DNA of 64,000 nucleotides, taken from contig CAIYNU010000012.1 in the NCBI GenBank assembly GCA_903927615.1, positions 1 through 64,000 on the forward strand, written 5' to 3'. A program made the position numbers and the translations under genes. The notes below the pieces were generated by a model. The model had not been told where the DNA came from, searched no databases, and saw nothing but the letters and a program-made list of their open reading frames with translations. This stretch comes from an uncultured Rhodospirillales bacterium (lineage in GTDB: Bacteria > Pseudomonadota > Alphaproteobacteria > Azospirillales > Azospirillaceae). Positions 9,375 to 18,412 of this stretch are shown piece after piece; position 1 is the first letter of the stretch; each line of letters begins with the position of its first letter.

Positions 9375-10127
9375 TCAGGCGTCGGGCTGATGGCGCCGGG
9401 CCTGGGCCGCGCCGCCGGGGACCGGCAGGATCAGGCGGCGGGTTTCCCGGGTGGTGGCGCGGCGGCTCACCCCGGCGAACAGTTGTTTGCTCGCCTCGAT
9501 CATCGTCACGCCGGCCAAGGCCTTGAACCAGCGGACGCCGATCTGTTCCCAGGCCGGCGCCCAGGCCAGGGCGAAGCGCGAGCGCAGCGGCGGAATGAAC
9601 AGGGCGTGGGCGGTGCGTTCCGGCACGAACAGCGTGTCGCGCAACACCTGTTTCAATTGGCTGACCGAATAGGGGTAGCCATGGCCGAACGGCGTCCATT
9701 CCGCCCGAGCCCACAAGCCCCGACGGTTGGGGACCACCGCCAGCAGCCGTCCGCCGCCCGCCAGCACGCGCCAGATTTCCCGCAGCATCGGCCGCAACTG
9801 CTCGGTGCCTTCCAGGCCGTGAATCAGCAGCACCCGGTCCACCGACAGGTCGGCCAGGGGCAATTCGGTCTCGTCGGTCAGCGCCACCAGCCCCGGTCCT
9901 TCGGTCGGCCAGTAGCTGACCCCCAGCGCCGCCGGCATCAGCGCGAACACCCGGTCGGCCTCGTCGCGGTAGGGCCGCAGATACGGGCTGGCATAGCCGA
10001 TGCCGGCTATGGTCAGGCCGTTGCCGTTTGGCCATACCTCCCGCAGCCGGCGCCGAATCAGCCGTCTTGCGACCTGCCCCAGGCTGGTTTGGTAGAATTC
10101 GCGAAGGGCGACGATGTCGGTATACAT
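9375..10127 (-). CDS. Class I SAM-dependent methyltransferase
   Basis: A 250-residue methyltransferase of the type 11 family, identified by LREIWRVLAGGGRLLAVVPNRRG (strand 4/5 region, shown in part) and a glycine-containing motif I variant IAGIGYASPYL near residue 42. Such genes often sit beside gloB in alphaproteobacteria, as here where the two are divergent. Motif I is less canonical than usual, so binding of SAM is likely but not certain. The substrate is unknown. It converges with metW, with a 22-bp gap. Confidence 0.8.
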   Translation of the reverse strand: MYTDIVALREFYQTSLGQVARRLIRRRLREVWPNGNGLTIAGIGYASPYLRPYRDEADRVFALMPAALGVSYWPTEGPGLVALTDETELPLADLSVDRVLLIHGLEGTEQLRPMLREIWRVLAGGGRLLAVVPNRRGLWARAEWTPFGHGYPYSVSQLKQVLRDTLFVPERTAHALFIPPLRSRFALAWAPAWEQIGVRWFKALAGVTMIEASKQLFAGVSRRATTRETRRLILPVPGGAAQARRHQPDA

Positions 10128-10445
10128 GCGGGCGCGGCGACTCCCTGGAGATGGGGTCCGGGGGGGAGGGATCGGGTCCGGGCGTCCCCGGCCATAGGAT
10201 CCGACACGGCCGGAAAATCAAGCCAATCCGGCGGGGCCGGGCGGGAAAAACGGTCCGGACCCCCGCACGCCGGCCGTGGCGGTGATCACCCGTCTGGGGG
10301 ATGTCCTGAACCCGGCCGATGTGTCATGATCGGGACACGCCGGTATGAACCGCAAGACTCCGGCCCGGGCTTCAGAAACGGGCAGGGGGGGCTTCAACCA
10401 CGCTCCGGACCGGGCGTCCGGGTCTGTCACGGAGATCGTGCCGTC
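10128..10445. other. Gap between the methyltransferase and gloB, promoter region
   Basis: This 318-bp region separates two divergent genes and should hold both promoters. I see no convincing sigma-70 boxes, RNA gene or repeat in it, only a short GTGTC/GACAC inverted repeat near 10321-10338. Confidence 0.4.
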
Positions 10446-11207
10446 ATGGAACTGCTGATCGTCCCCGCGCTCAAGGACAATTACGTCTACGCCCTGCGCG
10501 ATCCCGAGAGCGATGTCGTGGCCGTGGTCGACCCGGCCGAGGCCGGGCCGGTGATTCGGGAGATCGAAGGCCGCGGCTGGCGGGTCGGGGCCGTCTTCAA
10601 TACCCACCACCACGACGATCATATCGCCGGTGATCTCCAGATCAAGAGCCGCTACCGCTGCCCGGTCATCGGCCCCCTGTCGGAAACCGGCCGCATTGCC
10701 GAGATCACGCACGGCGTCGAACCCGGCGGCCAGTATCAGTTCGGAAGCGAAATGGTTCAGGTGATCGGCACCCCCGGTCACACCCGGGGCCATCTGGCCT
10801 TTCATTTTCCCAAAGCCGGGGTGGTGTTCTGCGGTGATACCCTGTTTTCTCTGGGCTGCGGCCGGCTGTTCGAAGGGACGCCGGAGCAGATGTGGGAGTC
10901 GTTGTGCCGGTTGCGGGCGCTGCCCGCCGACACCCAGGTTTGTTGCGCTCACGAATACACCCTGGCAAATGCTCGCTTTGCCCTGAGCGTCGAGCCTGAC
11001 AACCCGGCGCTGCGGGCGCGGGTCGAGCAAGCCCGGGGCCAGCGCGACCAAGGCCTGCCGACCATCCCCACCACCATTGCCCAGGAACGCGCGACCAACC
11101 CGTTCCTGCGGGCCGACGAGCCGTCGGTGGCCCGGACCCTGTACATGGACGGGGCGGCGCCGGCCCTGGTGTTCGGTGAATTACGACGTCGCAAGGATCG
11201 TTTCTGA
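10446..11207 (+). CDS. gloB: Hydroxyacylglutathione hydrolase (glyoxalase II)
   Basis: Hydrolyses S-D-lactoylglutathione to D-lactate and glutathione, the second step of methylglyoxal detoxification. The binuclear metal motif THHHDDHIAG (near residue 51), GHTRGHLAFH, CGDTLFSLGCGRLFEG and CAHEYTLAN are all present. Length is 253 residues from ATG 10446, the family norm; the open frame extends far upstream, but those codons cover the gap and the opposite-strand methyltransferase. A GST-fold gene follows on the same strand, which fits a glutathione-based detoxification group. Confidence 0.96.
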   Translation: MELLIVPALKDNYVYALRDPESDVVAVVDPAEAGPVIREIEGRGWRVGAVFNTHHHDDHIAGDLQIKSRYRCPVIGPLSETGRIAEITHGVEPGGQYQFGSEMVQVIGTPGHTRGHLAFHFPKAGVVFCGDTLFSLGCGRLFEGTPEQMWESLCRLRALPADTQVCCAHEYTLANARFALSVEPDNPALRARVEQARGQRDQGLPTIPTTIAQERATNPFLRADEPSVARTLYMDGAAPALVFGELRRRKDRF

Positions 11208-11299
11208 GCCGTATCGATTACCAGGCGGGATCGCCGATCAGGGCGTGACGCCGCCCCGCCAAGACCAAATCCACCAAGACCGAGAAGGAACGCACGGTG

Positions 11300-11902
11300 A
11301 TGAAGCTTTATTACAGCCTGGCCTCGCCTTATGTCCGCAAGGTTCGGATGGCCGCCCTGGAACTGGGGCTGGCCGATCGCCTGGATCTGGTTCTGACCGA
11401 TGCCTGGACCGTGTCCGAGGGTCTGCCCGACGACAATCCGCTGTGCAAGGTCCCGACGCTGATTCTGGACGACGGCACGTCGCTGTTCGACAGCCCGGTG
11501 ATTTGCGAGTATCTGGACAGCCTGGCCAACGGTTCGTTGTTTCCGCCCGCCGGTCCCGGGCGTTGGCGGGCGTTGCGGCTTCAGGCGCTGGGCGATGGTC
11601 TGTGCGACACGGCGGTGATTCTTCGTTTGGAGTTGTTGCGGCCGGAACCGATCCGCTCGCTCGTCACCATGGACCGGCAGAGGCGGGCGATCGCCCGGAC
11701 CTTGACGGTGCTGGAGCGCGAAGTCGAAGACCTTTCCGGACCCGTAACGATCGGCACCCTGGCTGTGGCGGCAGGGTTGGGCTATCTCGACCTCCGCTTT
11801 GACGACCTTCAATGGCGCGCTGCCGCGCCGCGGCTGGCGGCTTGGTTCGCCGAGATCAGCCGTCGCCCCAGTGTCCAGACAACCCGGCCGCCGGCGTCAT
11901 GA
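11300..11902 (+). CDS. Glutathione S-transferase family protein
   Basis: The N-terminal thioredoxin fold is visible as LYYSLASPYVRKVRMAALE and KVPTLILDDGTSLFDSPVIC, including the cis-proline of KVPTL and the glutathione-binding S of DSPVI. The helical C-terminal domain follows to residue 200. GAAGGA (11284-11289) is a good ribosome site for ATG 11300; the GTG directly before it is less likely. Its stop overlaps the next start as ATGA, so it is co-translated with the cupin gene. The substrate is unknown. Confidence 0.9.
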   Translation: MKLYYSLASPYVRKVRMAALELGLADRLDLVLTDAWTVSEGLPDDNPLCKVPTLILDDGTSLFDSPVICEYLDSLANGSLFPPAGPGRWRALRLQALGDGLCDTAVILRLELLRPEPIRSLVTMDRQRRAIARTLTVLEREVEDLSGPVTIGTLAVAAGLGYLDLRFDDLQWRAAAPRLAAWFAEISRRPSVQTTRPPAS

Positions 11903-12333
11903 CCGGCGCCCTGACCGCCGCCGACATCATGACGCGACTCGGGATGCGTCCGCATCCCGAGGGCGGATACTATGTCGAGACCTACCGTCACCCGGGCGCC
12001 CATGGCGGCCGGGGCGCCTGTACCGCCATCTATTTCCTGTTGCCTGCGGGTCAGCGGTCCCACTGGCATCGGATTGATGCCGTGGAAATCTGGCACTGGT
12101 ACGCTGGCGGGCCGCTGGCCCTGACCGTGGCCGAACCCGGACGACCCGTTCACCCTGTGACGCTGGGCAACGACCTGATGGCGGGGCAGAAGCCCCAGGC
12201 GGTGGTGCCGCCGGGGGCCTGGCAGACCGCGGAGTCGCTGGGCCATTGGACCCTGGTCGGGTGTACGGTGGCCCCGGCGTTCGAGTTCGCCAGCTTTGAA
12301 CTGGCGCCGTTGGGGTGGCAACCGCCGGACTGA
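11899..12333 (+). CDS. DUF985 cupin-domain protein
   Basis: A 144-residue cupin_5/DUF985 protein: GMRPHPEGGYYVETYR, IYFLLPAGQRSHWHRIDA and EIWHWYAGG are the family's signature blocks. The cupin barrel can bind a metal or sugar-like ligand; activity is not established for this family. ATG 11899 overlaps the GST stop. It is the last gene of the gloB run and converges with the large unknown gene. Confidence 0.9.
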   Translation: MTGALTAADIMTRLGMRPHPEGGYYVETYRHPGAHGGRGACTAIYFLLPAGQRSHWHRIDAVEIWHWYAGGPLALTVAEPGRPVHPVTLGNDLMAGQKPQAVVPPGAWQTAESLGHWTLVGCTVAPAFEFASFELAPLGWQPPD

Positions 12334-12371
12334 GGCCAGGTCGCGATGCCGGCGCCCGAGCTTGAGGCCGC

Positions 12372-15356
12372 CTACCGGTTCAGGGCGGTCCCGAGGTGAC
12401 AGGATACGGCGTGGAGGGCTTCGCCATGACTTGGCGCCTGGGCAATGATGCCGTTCAGGATGTCTCGGGGAATCGGCTTTTCGAAAATCAGTTCAATGTA
12501 TCCTTCGGTTTCCGGCGCCCCTTCCAGCTCCCAGAAGTCTTTGGTTTTGTAGCCGTTATAGGTCAGGCCCTTGGCGACATAGTCGAGCATGGTTGCCAGC
12601 AAGGCGTCGGTTAAATTACCCTGGCGCATGGCATTGTGGAATTCATCCCGCTGTTCGTGGGAAACGACGCAGCGGTAGAGCAGGCGGGCCACCGTATCGG
12701 CAAGCAGAAAGATGCTGTTGCGGGTATCACGGAGCACCGCGATCCCCTTCTTCGCGCCATATTTACACCGCTCTCTGGCGGCACTGACGTCGGCAAAGGC
12801 ATAACTGACCATGCTATCGGCGATTGTGAAGAAGGCGATGGTGTCGATATTGTCCTGAAGCAGCGCCGCCCGCGCCTGGATGACCGTGTCATCACCATCC
12901 GCAGCCGTCCGTTTGACCGCTTCTCCCCGTTCCAACTCCCGAATCCCGATGATTTGGGTGATGTGGTCTCTCAGAATCTTGTTTTGCGGCAGACCTGCGG
13001 CATCCAGCAGCGCGTTGAACCCCTTGTCGGTCCGAAGTGGCCGCAAGACCTGTTCGACGCGCCGGTAATACAGGAAGCCGTGCTCCCGGTCCTGATGACG
13101 GCGTCGGACCTTGTCCATCTCGGCGTCGGCATAGGCCAGCGCCCGGTGCGCCGCGGGGTCGGTCTCGGCATCGGCCAGCGCGGTGACCACCGCGCGAAAG
13201 TCGATGCCGTTATTGTTGCAGTGTTCCCGAACGTAATACAGCCGATAGAGACCATCGATTGCCCCCAAATGGGTCTCGTACATGATCTCGGTCTTCATAA
13301 TCTGGTTAATACCGCTAATGAAGTCTCGTTCGCCCTGCTGTCGCAGGTAGCGGATACTATAGTGATGGGCGCGCTTGTCGCGCTGAAACAGTACGTCTTC
13401 GCCCCCCATCTTTTGCACGACCCATTTCCTGCCGCCGACCTCGACGATTTCAAAGCGCGCGTTGGCTTCTGCCAACAGTTTGAACGGGCCCAGCAGGGTC
13501 TCGAAGGCCGGCACCGTCATCAGGGGCTTGTAGACCGGCATCGGCCGAATCATGGTTTCACGGATTTCACGCCCGTCTTTGCGGGATAGCTTGATGGTGG
13601 TGGTGCGGGGACACAAGGTCCGCTTGTGCAGGCCGGATTTCTTGGAATGCCGGGCCGAACGGGCAAAGCAGGCGACAAAGTATTCCAGATAATTCTTGAC
13701 CGCTTGGTCGAGATCTTCCAGCCGGGCATGCCGGCCCAGGGCGTAATTCAAGGCGCCGGGCTCGCACTCGAACGGAATGTTGCGCCATTTCAGATTGGAA
13801 AAATACTCCGAGAGGCCAAACAATTCATTCAACCGGCCGAGCAAGGCCTGGCGCTCGTCCTCTCGGGTCAGCGCCGGAAACGCCGCGGCGATATCGAACA
13901 CCGCGCCCCACCACGTGTTCAGCGCCTGCTCGGCGACGGCAAAGACATCTTTGCCATACAGTGACCAAACGTCCGGGGCGGCGGTGAAGCGAATCTGCGG
14001 GGTGAGATGGTTGCCGCCGAAGGACCGGAGATCCGAGATGATTTCGACGTTGATCTTGATATCCTCGGGAATATTCCGGCTTTCGCGCAGCGCGGTCTTG
14101 ATTTGTTGTTCAAGACCCTGTTGCCGCAACCGCGCCAGCAACGCTCCGGAGAAAATCTCGGCCGCCGGCGACAGCGTCACGTCCCGCTTGTGCCGTTCCC
14201 ACCAGGCCAGCTTCCGGACATAGGTGGTGACGTGCCGGCAGAACAGGCCCTTGCGCTCCAGCAGGGTCAAGCCGTCGTTCTTCTTTTTCGCGATGGTTTG
14301 CAGCGAGGGCACCGGATACAGGTAATCGCTTTCGCTGGATTTCAGGAAATCGAGGACGCTGATGACGGCCGGCGTCGTCCCGAAGGGATTGCGGATATCC
14401 CGCTTGGATAATTTGGCCAGAATACGACTGAAATCGGAATCCACGTCGGGACTCGCCAGTTCTTGGGCCAGATGACGGATTCTGGCGACAAACGGACCGT
14501 GTCCTTTGGGAACATCGCTCTTGGGCAGGTTGGCGCCAAGATGGAGGAAATTTTCGGTGGCCACGTCGCACAAAAAGTCTTGCACCAACTCGCCGTCAAG
14601 CCGTCGGCGCCGCAATCGGGCAAAATCATCCTGGGTGATCAGGTGCTGGTCACCGCTCTTGGGCAAGGATTTAATATAAGATTCGTTCAGTTTTTCCAGG
14701 AGATGGGCATGCCAGGACGCGGTGGTGGCGCCGCCAAGTTCACCACCGTTAATAAATACGACAACATCTTCGAAAATATGGCCATAAACATGGCGGCAGA
14801 CCCGCAAGGCACTGTCCAACAGCAGGTTGCTTTCCAGCCATGATTTTTCCGACATTTCAGAAAAAGCACTATTGACGGCGTTGGCCAGCATGAACATGAC
14901 CAGCCAGCCGTAATAATCGGTCTTTTCGACCATCCGCAGTCCGGGCGACGCGCCATGGACGCCCTGGATGATGGCCCGAATGCGGGCGATATCGGCCAGG
15001 ATGTCGCCGTAGGCATCCTCGGAGATTTCGGTCCCGGGCTTGGTATTCAGGAAATACAAGGCGGTCAGGAGTTGCGTGGTAATCTTGGTGTCAACCGTCT
15101 CGTTGCGACCCAGCATGTTGACGGCATCCTGGCGCATGGCAAGGGCCAGTTCGACCGCGGTTCGGGTTTCCGGAAATAAATCGGCGACGTCGGCGATGTC
15201 TTTCAGTTCCTGGAGAAAGAACTCCCACATCTGCGAAGTGTGCCCGAGAATCGGGCTCTCCATCAACTTATGGGTTTTCCGGGCGCGATCGGGCATGGCC
15301 GCCGTCCGCATGACCTCCACGACGATTCGATCGGCAGACCGCACGGTCAACTCCAT
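12372..15356 (-). CDS. Large protein of unknown function (994 residues)
   Basis: I do not recognise this gene. It is an uninterrupted frame of 994 codons from ATG 15356 (MELTVRSADRIVVEV); an upstream GTG at 15407 would add 17 residues. There is no signal peptide, clear membrane segment, P-loop, nuclease, kinase or radical SAM motif, so it is probably a soluble cytoplasmic protein, mainly helical by appearance. It has many charged, Tyr- and His-rich stretches such as AHHYSIRYLRQQGERDF and IDGLYRLYYVREHCNNNG. Its wobble positions are less GC-rich than those of metX or gloB. It is divergent from the 131-residue gene at 15569, with a gap of about 210 bp that would hold both promoters. Real coding status is supported by length and by composition across the whole frame. 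Confidence 0.85.
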   Translation of the reverse strand: MELTVRSADRIVVEVMRTAAMPDRARKTHKLMESPILGHTSQMWEFFLQELKDIADVADLFPETRTAVELALAMRQDAVNMLGRNETVDTKITTQLLTALYFLNTKPGTEISEDAYGDILADIARIRAIIQGVHGASPGLRMVEKTDYYGWLVMFMLANAVNSAFSEMSEKSWLESNLLLDSALRVCRHVYGHIFEDVVVFINGGELGGATTASWHAHLLEKLNESYIKSLPKSGDQHLITQDDFARLRRRRLDGELVQDFLCDVATENFLHLGANLPKSDVPKGHGPFVARIRHLAQELASPDVDSDFSRILAKLSKRDIRNPFGTTPAVISVLDFLKSSESDYLYPVPSLQTIAKKKNDGLTLLERKGLFCRHVTTYVRKLAWWERHKRDVTLSPAAEIFSGALLARLRQQGLEQQIKTALRESRNIPEDIKINVEIISDLRSFGGNHLTPQIRFTAAPDVWSLYGKDVFAVAEQALNTWWGAVFDIAAAFPALTREDERQALLGRLNELFGLSEYFSNLKWRNIPFECEPGALNYALGRHARLEDLDQAVKNYLEYFVACFARSARHSKKSGLHKRTLCPRTTTIKLSRKDGREIRETMIRPMPVYKPLMTVPAFETLLGPFKLLAEANARFEIVEVGGRKWVVQKMGGEDVLFQRDKRAHHYSIRYLRQQGERDFISGINQIMKTEIMYETHLGAIDGLYRLYYVREHCNNNGIDFRAVVTALADAETDPAAHRALAYADAEMDKVRRRHQDREHGFLYYRRVEQVLRPLRTDKGFNALLDAAGLPQNKILRDHITQIIGIRELERGEAVKRTAADGDDTVIQARAALLQDNIDTIAFFTIADSMVSYAFADVSAARERCKYGAKKGIAVLRDTRNSIFLLADTVARLLYRCVVSHEQRDEFHNAMRQGNLTDALLATMLDYVAKGLTYNGYKTKDFWELEGAPETEGYIELIFEKPIPRDILNGIIAQAPSHGEALHAVSCHLGTALNR

Positions 15357-15568
15357 GGTTGGGGCGGCGCACTCCGGCTGGTGGATTGACCCTGGCGTCC
15401 GCGTCACGGGGCCGGTGTCGCATCATAACGGGTGGGAAAGCACCATTCAAGGTGTTGGCCGGGGTCGATACTGGCTTGGGCCTTGCTCGCCGGCGACCGA
15501 ACCGCGTAATATTGCAGTGCGACCGTCGGCCGGACGCCGGGGGTTTTCTTCGTTCGACGGTGTTTTCC

Positions 15569-15964
15569 ATGAAAGAACTTCGCTGTTTAGCCTTCAGCGA
15601 ACAGGAGGTTGCTGCGGCGGTGATCGAACGGCGGCGCAAGTTGCGCGAGCTGTTGCCGGAGGGAGCCATCCAAAAGGTTTCCTATCACGTCGAGAACGGC
15701 GTCAACGTGACCATTCGGACCATGACCGGCAGCGGCAGGGAAAATGTGCTGGTGGTGCAGGAGAGCGAAGCTTCGGCCGCCCTGGTGAATTACTGCATGT
15801 CCCGGGGCATTCCCATGCCGGCGGTTTCCGAGAAATACCTCCATCTGGTCAATGAGGGGTTGACGCTGATCATTACGGTGCGCTTCAACAAGGCGCACCG
15901 GGGGGCTTACGTCGGCATCGAGGATCCGGGCGGGCCGCTGCCCGGACGGACGCGGGTGCTGTGA
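15569..15964 (+). CDS. Small conserved-looking protein of unknown function (131 residues)
   Basis: ATG 15569 reads MKELRCLAFSEQEV. The protein has a charged N-terminal helix (IERRRKLRELLPEG), a beta-rich middle (SYHVENGVNVTIRTM, ENVLVVQESEAS) and YLHLVNEGLTLIITVRF. No signal peptide, membrane segment or named domain is visible. The compact alternating pattern suggests a folded alpha/beta domain. It is divergent from the large unknown gene and is followed 10 bp later by the TPR glycosyltransferase on the same strand, so it may be co-transcribed with it. Confidence 0.75.
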   Translation: MKELRCLAFSEQEVAAAVIERRRKLRELLPEGAIQKVSYHVENGVNVTIRTMTGSGRENVLVVQESEASAALVNYCMSRGIPMPAVSEKYLHLVNEGLTLIITVRFNKAHRGAYVGIEDPGGPLPGRTRVL

Positions 15965-15974
15965 CGCGGCCGGC

Positions 15975-18347
15975 ATGGATCCGTCGTCTGGAGTGTTGGA
16001 GATGGGGCGCGCCGAGAGACCCGGTCAGCAACAGGGTGGGGCCGATGCGGTGCGCGCCTTTTCCATGGCCCTCGCCCACTATCAGGCGGGACGTTTCGGG
16101 GAGGCCGAAGCCTGTTGCGGTGAGGTGCTGGCGCTGGACCCGGATCACGTCGACGCCCTGCATCTGTCCGGCGTTATGGCGGGGCTGACCGGTCGGCTGA
16201 ACGACGCGGTCGAACGGCTGCAACGGGCCTTGCGCGTCCGGCCGGATTCGCCGGATCTGCTGAATACCCTCGGTCAGGCGTTCAAAGAACAAGGCCAGGT
16301 TGATCGGGCCATCGGCTGTTATCGGGATGCCCTGGGCCTCCGGCCGGACTGCCCGCAAACTCTGTACAACCTGGGTACCACCTTGATGGAACAGGGGCGA
16401 TTCCCGGAGGCCGTCCAGGCGTTCGAACAGGCCCTCCGCGTCCAACCCCAGTTTCCGGAAGTTCTGTACAACCTGGGCAATCTGTACCGGGCGACCGGGG
16501 CTCTGACCGAGGCGGTGGCCCGGTACACCGCAGCGGTCAGCATCAAGCCCGATTATCCCCAGGCGCTCAATAACCTGGGGACTGTGCTTCAGGAGCTGGG
16601 CAGGCTTGACGAGGCCATCGCCCGCTATACCGAAGCGGTGCGATGGCAGCCGGACGGTGCGGACGCCCTCAATAATCTGGGCACGGCGTTGAAAGACCAG
16701 GGCCGGCCGCAAGACGCGATCGGATGCTACCGGCAGGTGCTGCGTCTCGCCCCAACGCATCCCAATGCCCTCTATAACCTTGGAATTCTGGTGGCGGGGC
16801 AAGGTCAGATCGAAGCGGCGGCCACCCATTTCCGACAGGCGCTGGCGGTCAACCCCGACGCTGCGGAACTCCGCCTGGCCCTGGCGATGGACGGAACGCT
16901 GCCCCAGGTGGTCGACGGGGCAACCGGGGATGCCGCCGCGGTGGCCGCCTTTTCCCGGGCGCTGGACGACCTCGCCGCCTGGACCGCCCGCCGGCCCGCG
17001 GCCCTCGGCCGGGTCATCGGCTGGTGTCAGCCGTTCAATCTGGCCTATCGCTCCGGGAATCTCCGCGGGCTGCTGTCGCGCTACGGCGACCTGGCCTGCC
17101 GGGCGGCTTCGGCGTTCTGGCGGACGGACGCCGGCCCGGCCCGACCCCCGGACATCCGACCCCCGGACCACTCTTCGTCGGGTGCGCGCATCCGCCTGAT
17201 CATCATCAGCGGCCACATCAGAAGCCACTCGGTGTGGACCGTGGTCCTGCGCGGGATCGTCGCTCATCTGGATCGCCGACGATTCGATCTGATCCTGTAT
17301 CACACCTCCGGACAGGCCGACGAGGAAACCCGGTGGGCGCGGACCCAGGTCGGGTCGTTTATCCAGGGGCCGCGGCCCATGGCGGCCTGGCTGGAGCAAA
17401 TCCGCCTCGACCGGCCCGATGTGCTGTTTTATCCCGAACTGGGCATGGACCCGGTGACGGGGTGTCTGGCCGCCCTGCGGCTGGCCCCGGTTCAGCTTGC
17501 CGGCTGGGGTCATCCGGTCACCACCGGGTTGCCCACCATCGATGCCTACCTGTCCGGCGCGTTACTGGAAGGGCCGGGCGCCGACGGCCACTACCGGGAA
17601 CGGCTGATCCGCCTGCCCGGGACCGGCGTCTGTACCGACCCGCCGTCGGGGGCCGCCGCGCCGGTTGACGCGGTTGGGCTGGCCCTGCCGGCGGACCGGC
17701 GGATCGTGCGCTTTGCGCTGTGTCACACCCCATACAAGTTCGATCCCCGGGACGACGACCTGTATGTTCGTATCGCCAAGGCGGTTGGCCCCTGTCGGTT
17801 CTGGTTGCCGGCAGCCGCACCGAAGGATTCGCCCTGGGCCGCGGCCCAGGTGCGGAACCGGTTGGCGACGGCCTTCCGCGCCGCGGGCTTGGACCCGGAT
17901 GCGTTGATCACCGTGTTTCCCTGGCTTTCGCGCGCGCAGTTTCTGGGATTCCTTGACGAGATGGATGTCTATCTCGATTGTCCGGCCTTTTCCGGCTACA
18001 CCACGGCGTGGCAAGCCGTCCACCGGGGCCTGCCGGTGGTGACGTTGGAAGGGACCTTTCTGCGCCAGCGACTGGCCGCGGGGTTGCTCCGGCAGATCGG
18101 TCAGACCGGTTCCCTTGCCACCACCCGAGAGGCGTACATTGCTCATGCCCTTCGGCTGGCGGAAGAAGGTCGCGATCCTCAACGACGCGAGGCGATCCGC
18201 GCGACCTGGCGCGCCGCCGCCCGGCAAGCGGATGGTCAGGTCGAGGTGATTCGCGCGTTGGAGCGATCGATCCTGGCATTGGTCGGGAACCCGGCGACGG
18301 GGTGGCGTGGCTGGTGGCGACGCCGGTCGGCCCGACTCGGTTTTTAG
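15975..18347 (+). CDS. TPR protein with O-GlcNAc transferase-like (GT41) C-terminal domain
   Basis: The N-terminal 330 residues hold about eight tetratricopeptide repeats (for example ALHLSGVMAGLTGRLNDAV, TLYNLGTTLMEQGRFPEAV). Residues from about 400 match the SPINDLY/OGT-type GT-B fold: RLIIISGHIRSHSV, a WGHPVTTGLPTIDAYL block, FALCHTPYKFDPRDDD, and YLDCPAFSGYTTAWQAVHRG before LPVVTLEG, the usual nucleotide-sugar binding region. Such bacterial proteins are predicted to glycosylate proteins. The acceptor is unknown; in alphaproteobacteria relatives are often near flagellar or surface polysaccharide genes, which are not seen here. Start ATG 15975 or ATG 16002. Confidence 0.85.
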   Translation: MDPSSGVLEMGRAERPGQQQGGADAVRAFSMALAHYQAGRFGEAEACCGEVLALDPDHVDALHLSGVMAGLTGRLNDAVERLQRALRVRPDSPDLLNTLGQAFKEQGQVDRAIGCYRDALGLRPDCPQTLYNLGTTLMEQGRFPEAVQAFEQALRVQPQFPEVLYNLGNLYRATGALTEAVARYTAAVSIKPDYPQALNNLGTVLQELGRLDEAIARYTEAVRWQPDGADALNNLGTALKDQGRPQDAIGCYRQVLRLAPTHPNALYNLGILVAGQGQIEAAATHFRQALAVNPDAAELRLALAMDGTLPQVVDGATGDAAAVAAFSRALDDLAAWTARRPAALGRVIGWCQPFNLAYRSGNLRGLLSRYGDLACRAASAFWRTDAGPARPPDIRPPDHSSSGARIRLIIISGHIRSHSVWTVVLRGIVAHLDRRRFDLILYHTSGQADEETRWARTQVGSFIQGPRPMAAWLEQIRLDRPDVLFYPELGMDPVTGCLAALRLAPVQLAGWGHPVTTGLPTIDAYLSGALLEGPGADGHYRERLIRLPGTGVCTDPPSGAAAPVDAVGLALPADRRIVRFALCHTPYKFDPRDDDLYVRIAKAVGPCRFWLPAAAPKDSPWAAAQVRNRLATAFRAAGLDPDALITVFPWLSRAQFLGFLDEMDVYLDCPAFSGYTTAWQAVHRGLPVVTLEGTFLRQRLAAGLLRQIGQTGSLATTREAYIAHALRLAEEGRDPQRREAIRATWRAAARQADGQVEVIRALERSILALVGNPATGWRGWWRRRSARLGF

Positions 18348-18412
18348 GTTTAGGAACGTTTCCGGTTTAGCATCCCTTCTCCGGCCCCCGGCCGGGACGA
18401 CGGGCGGGCCGA

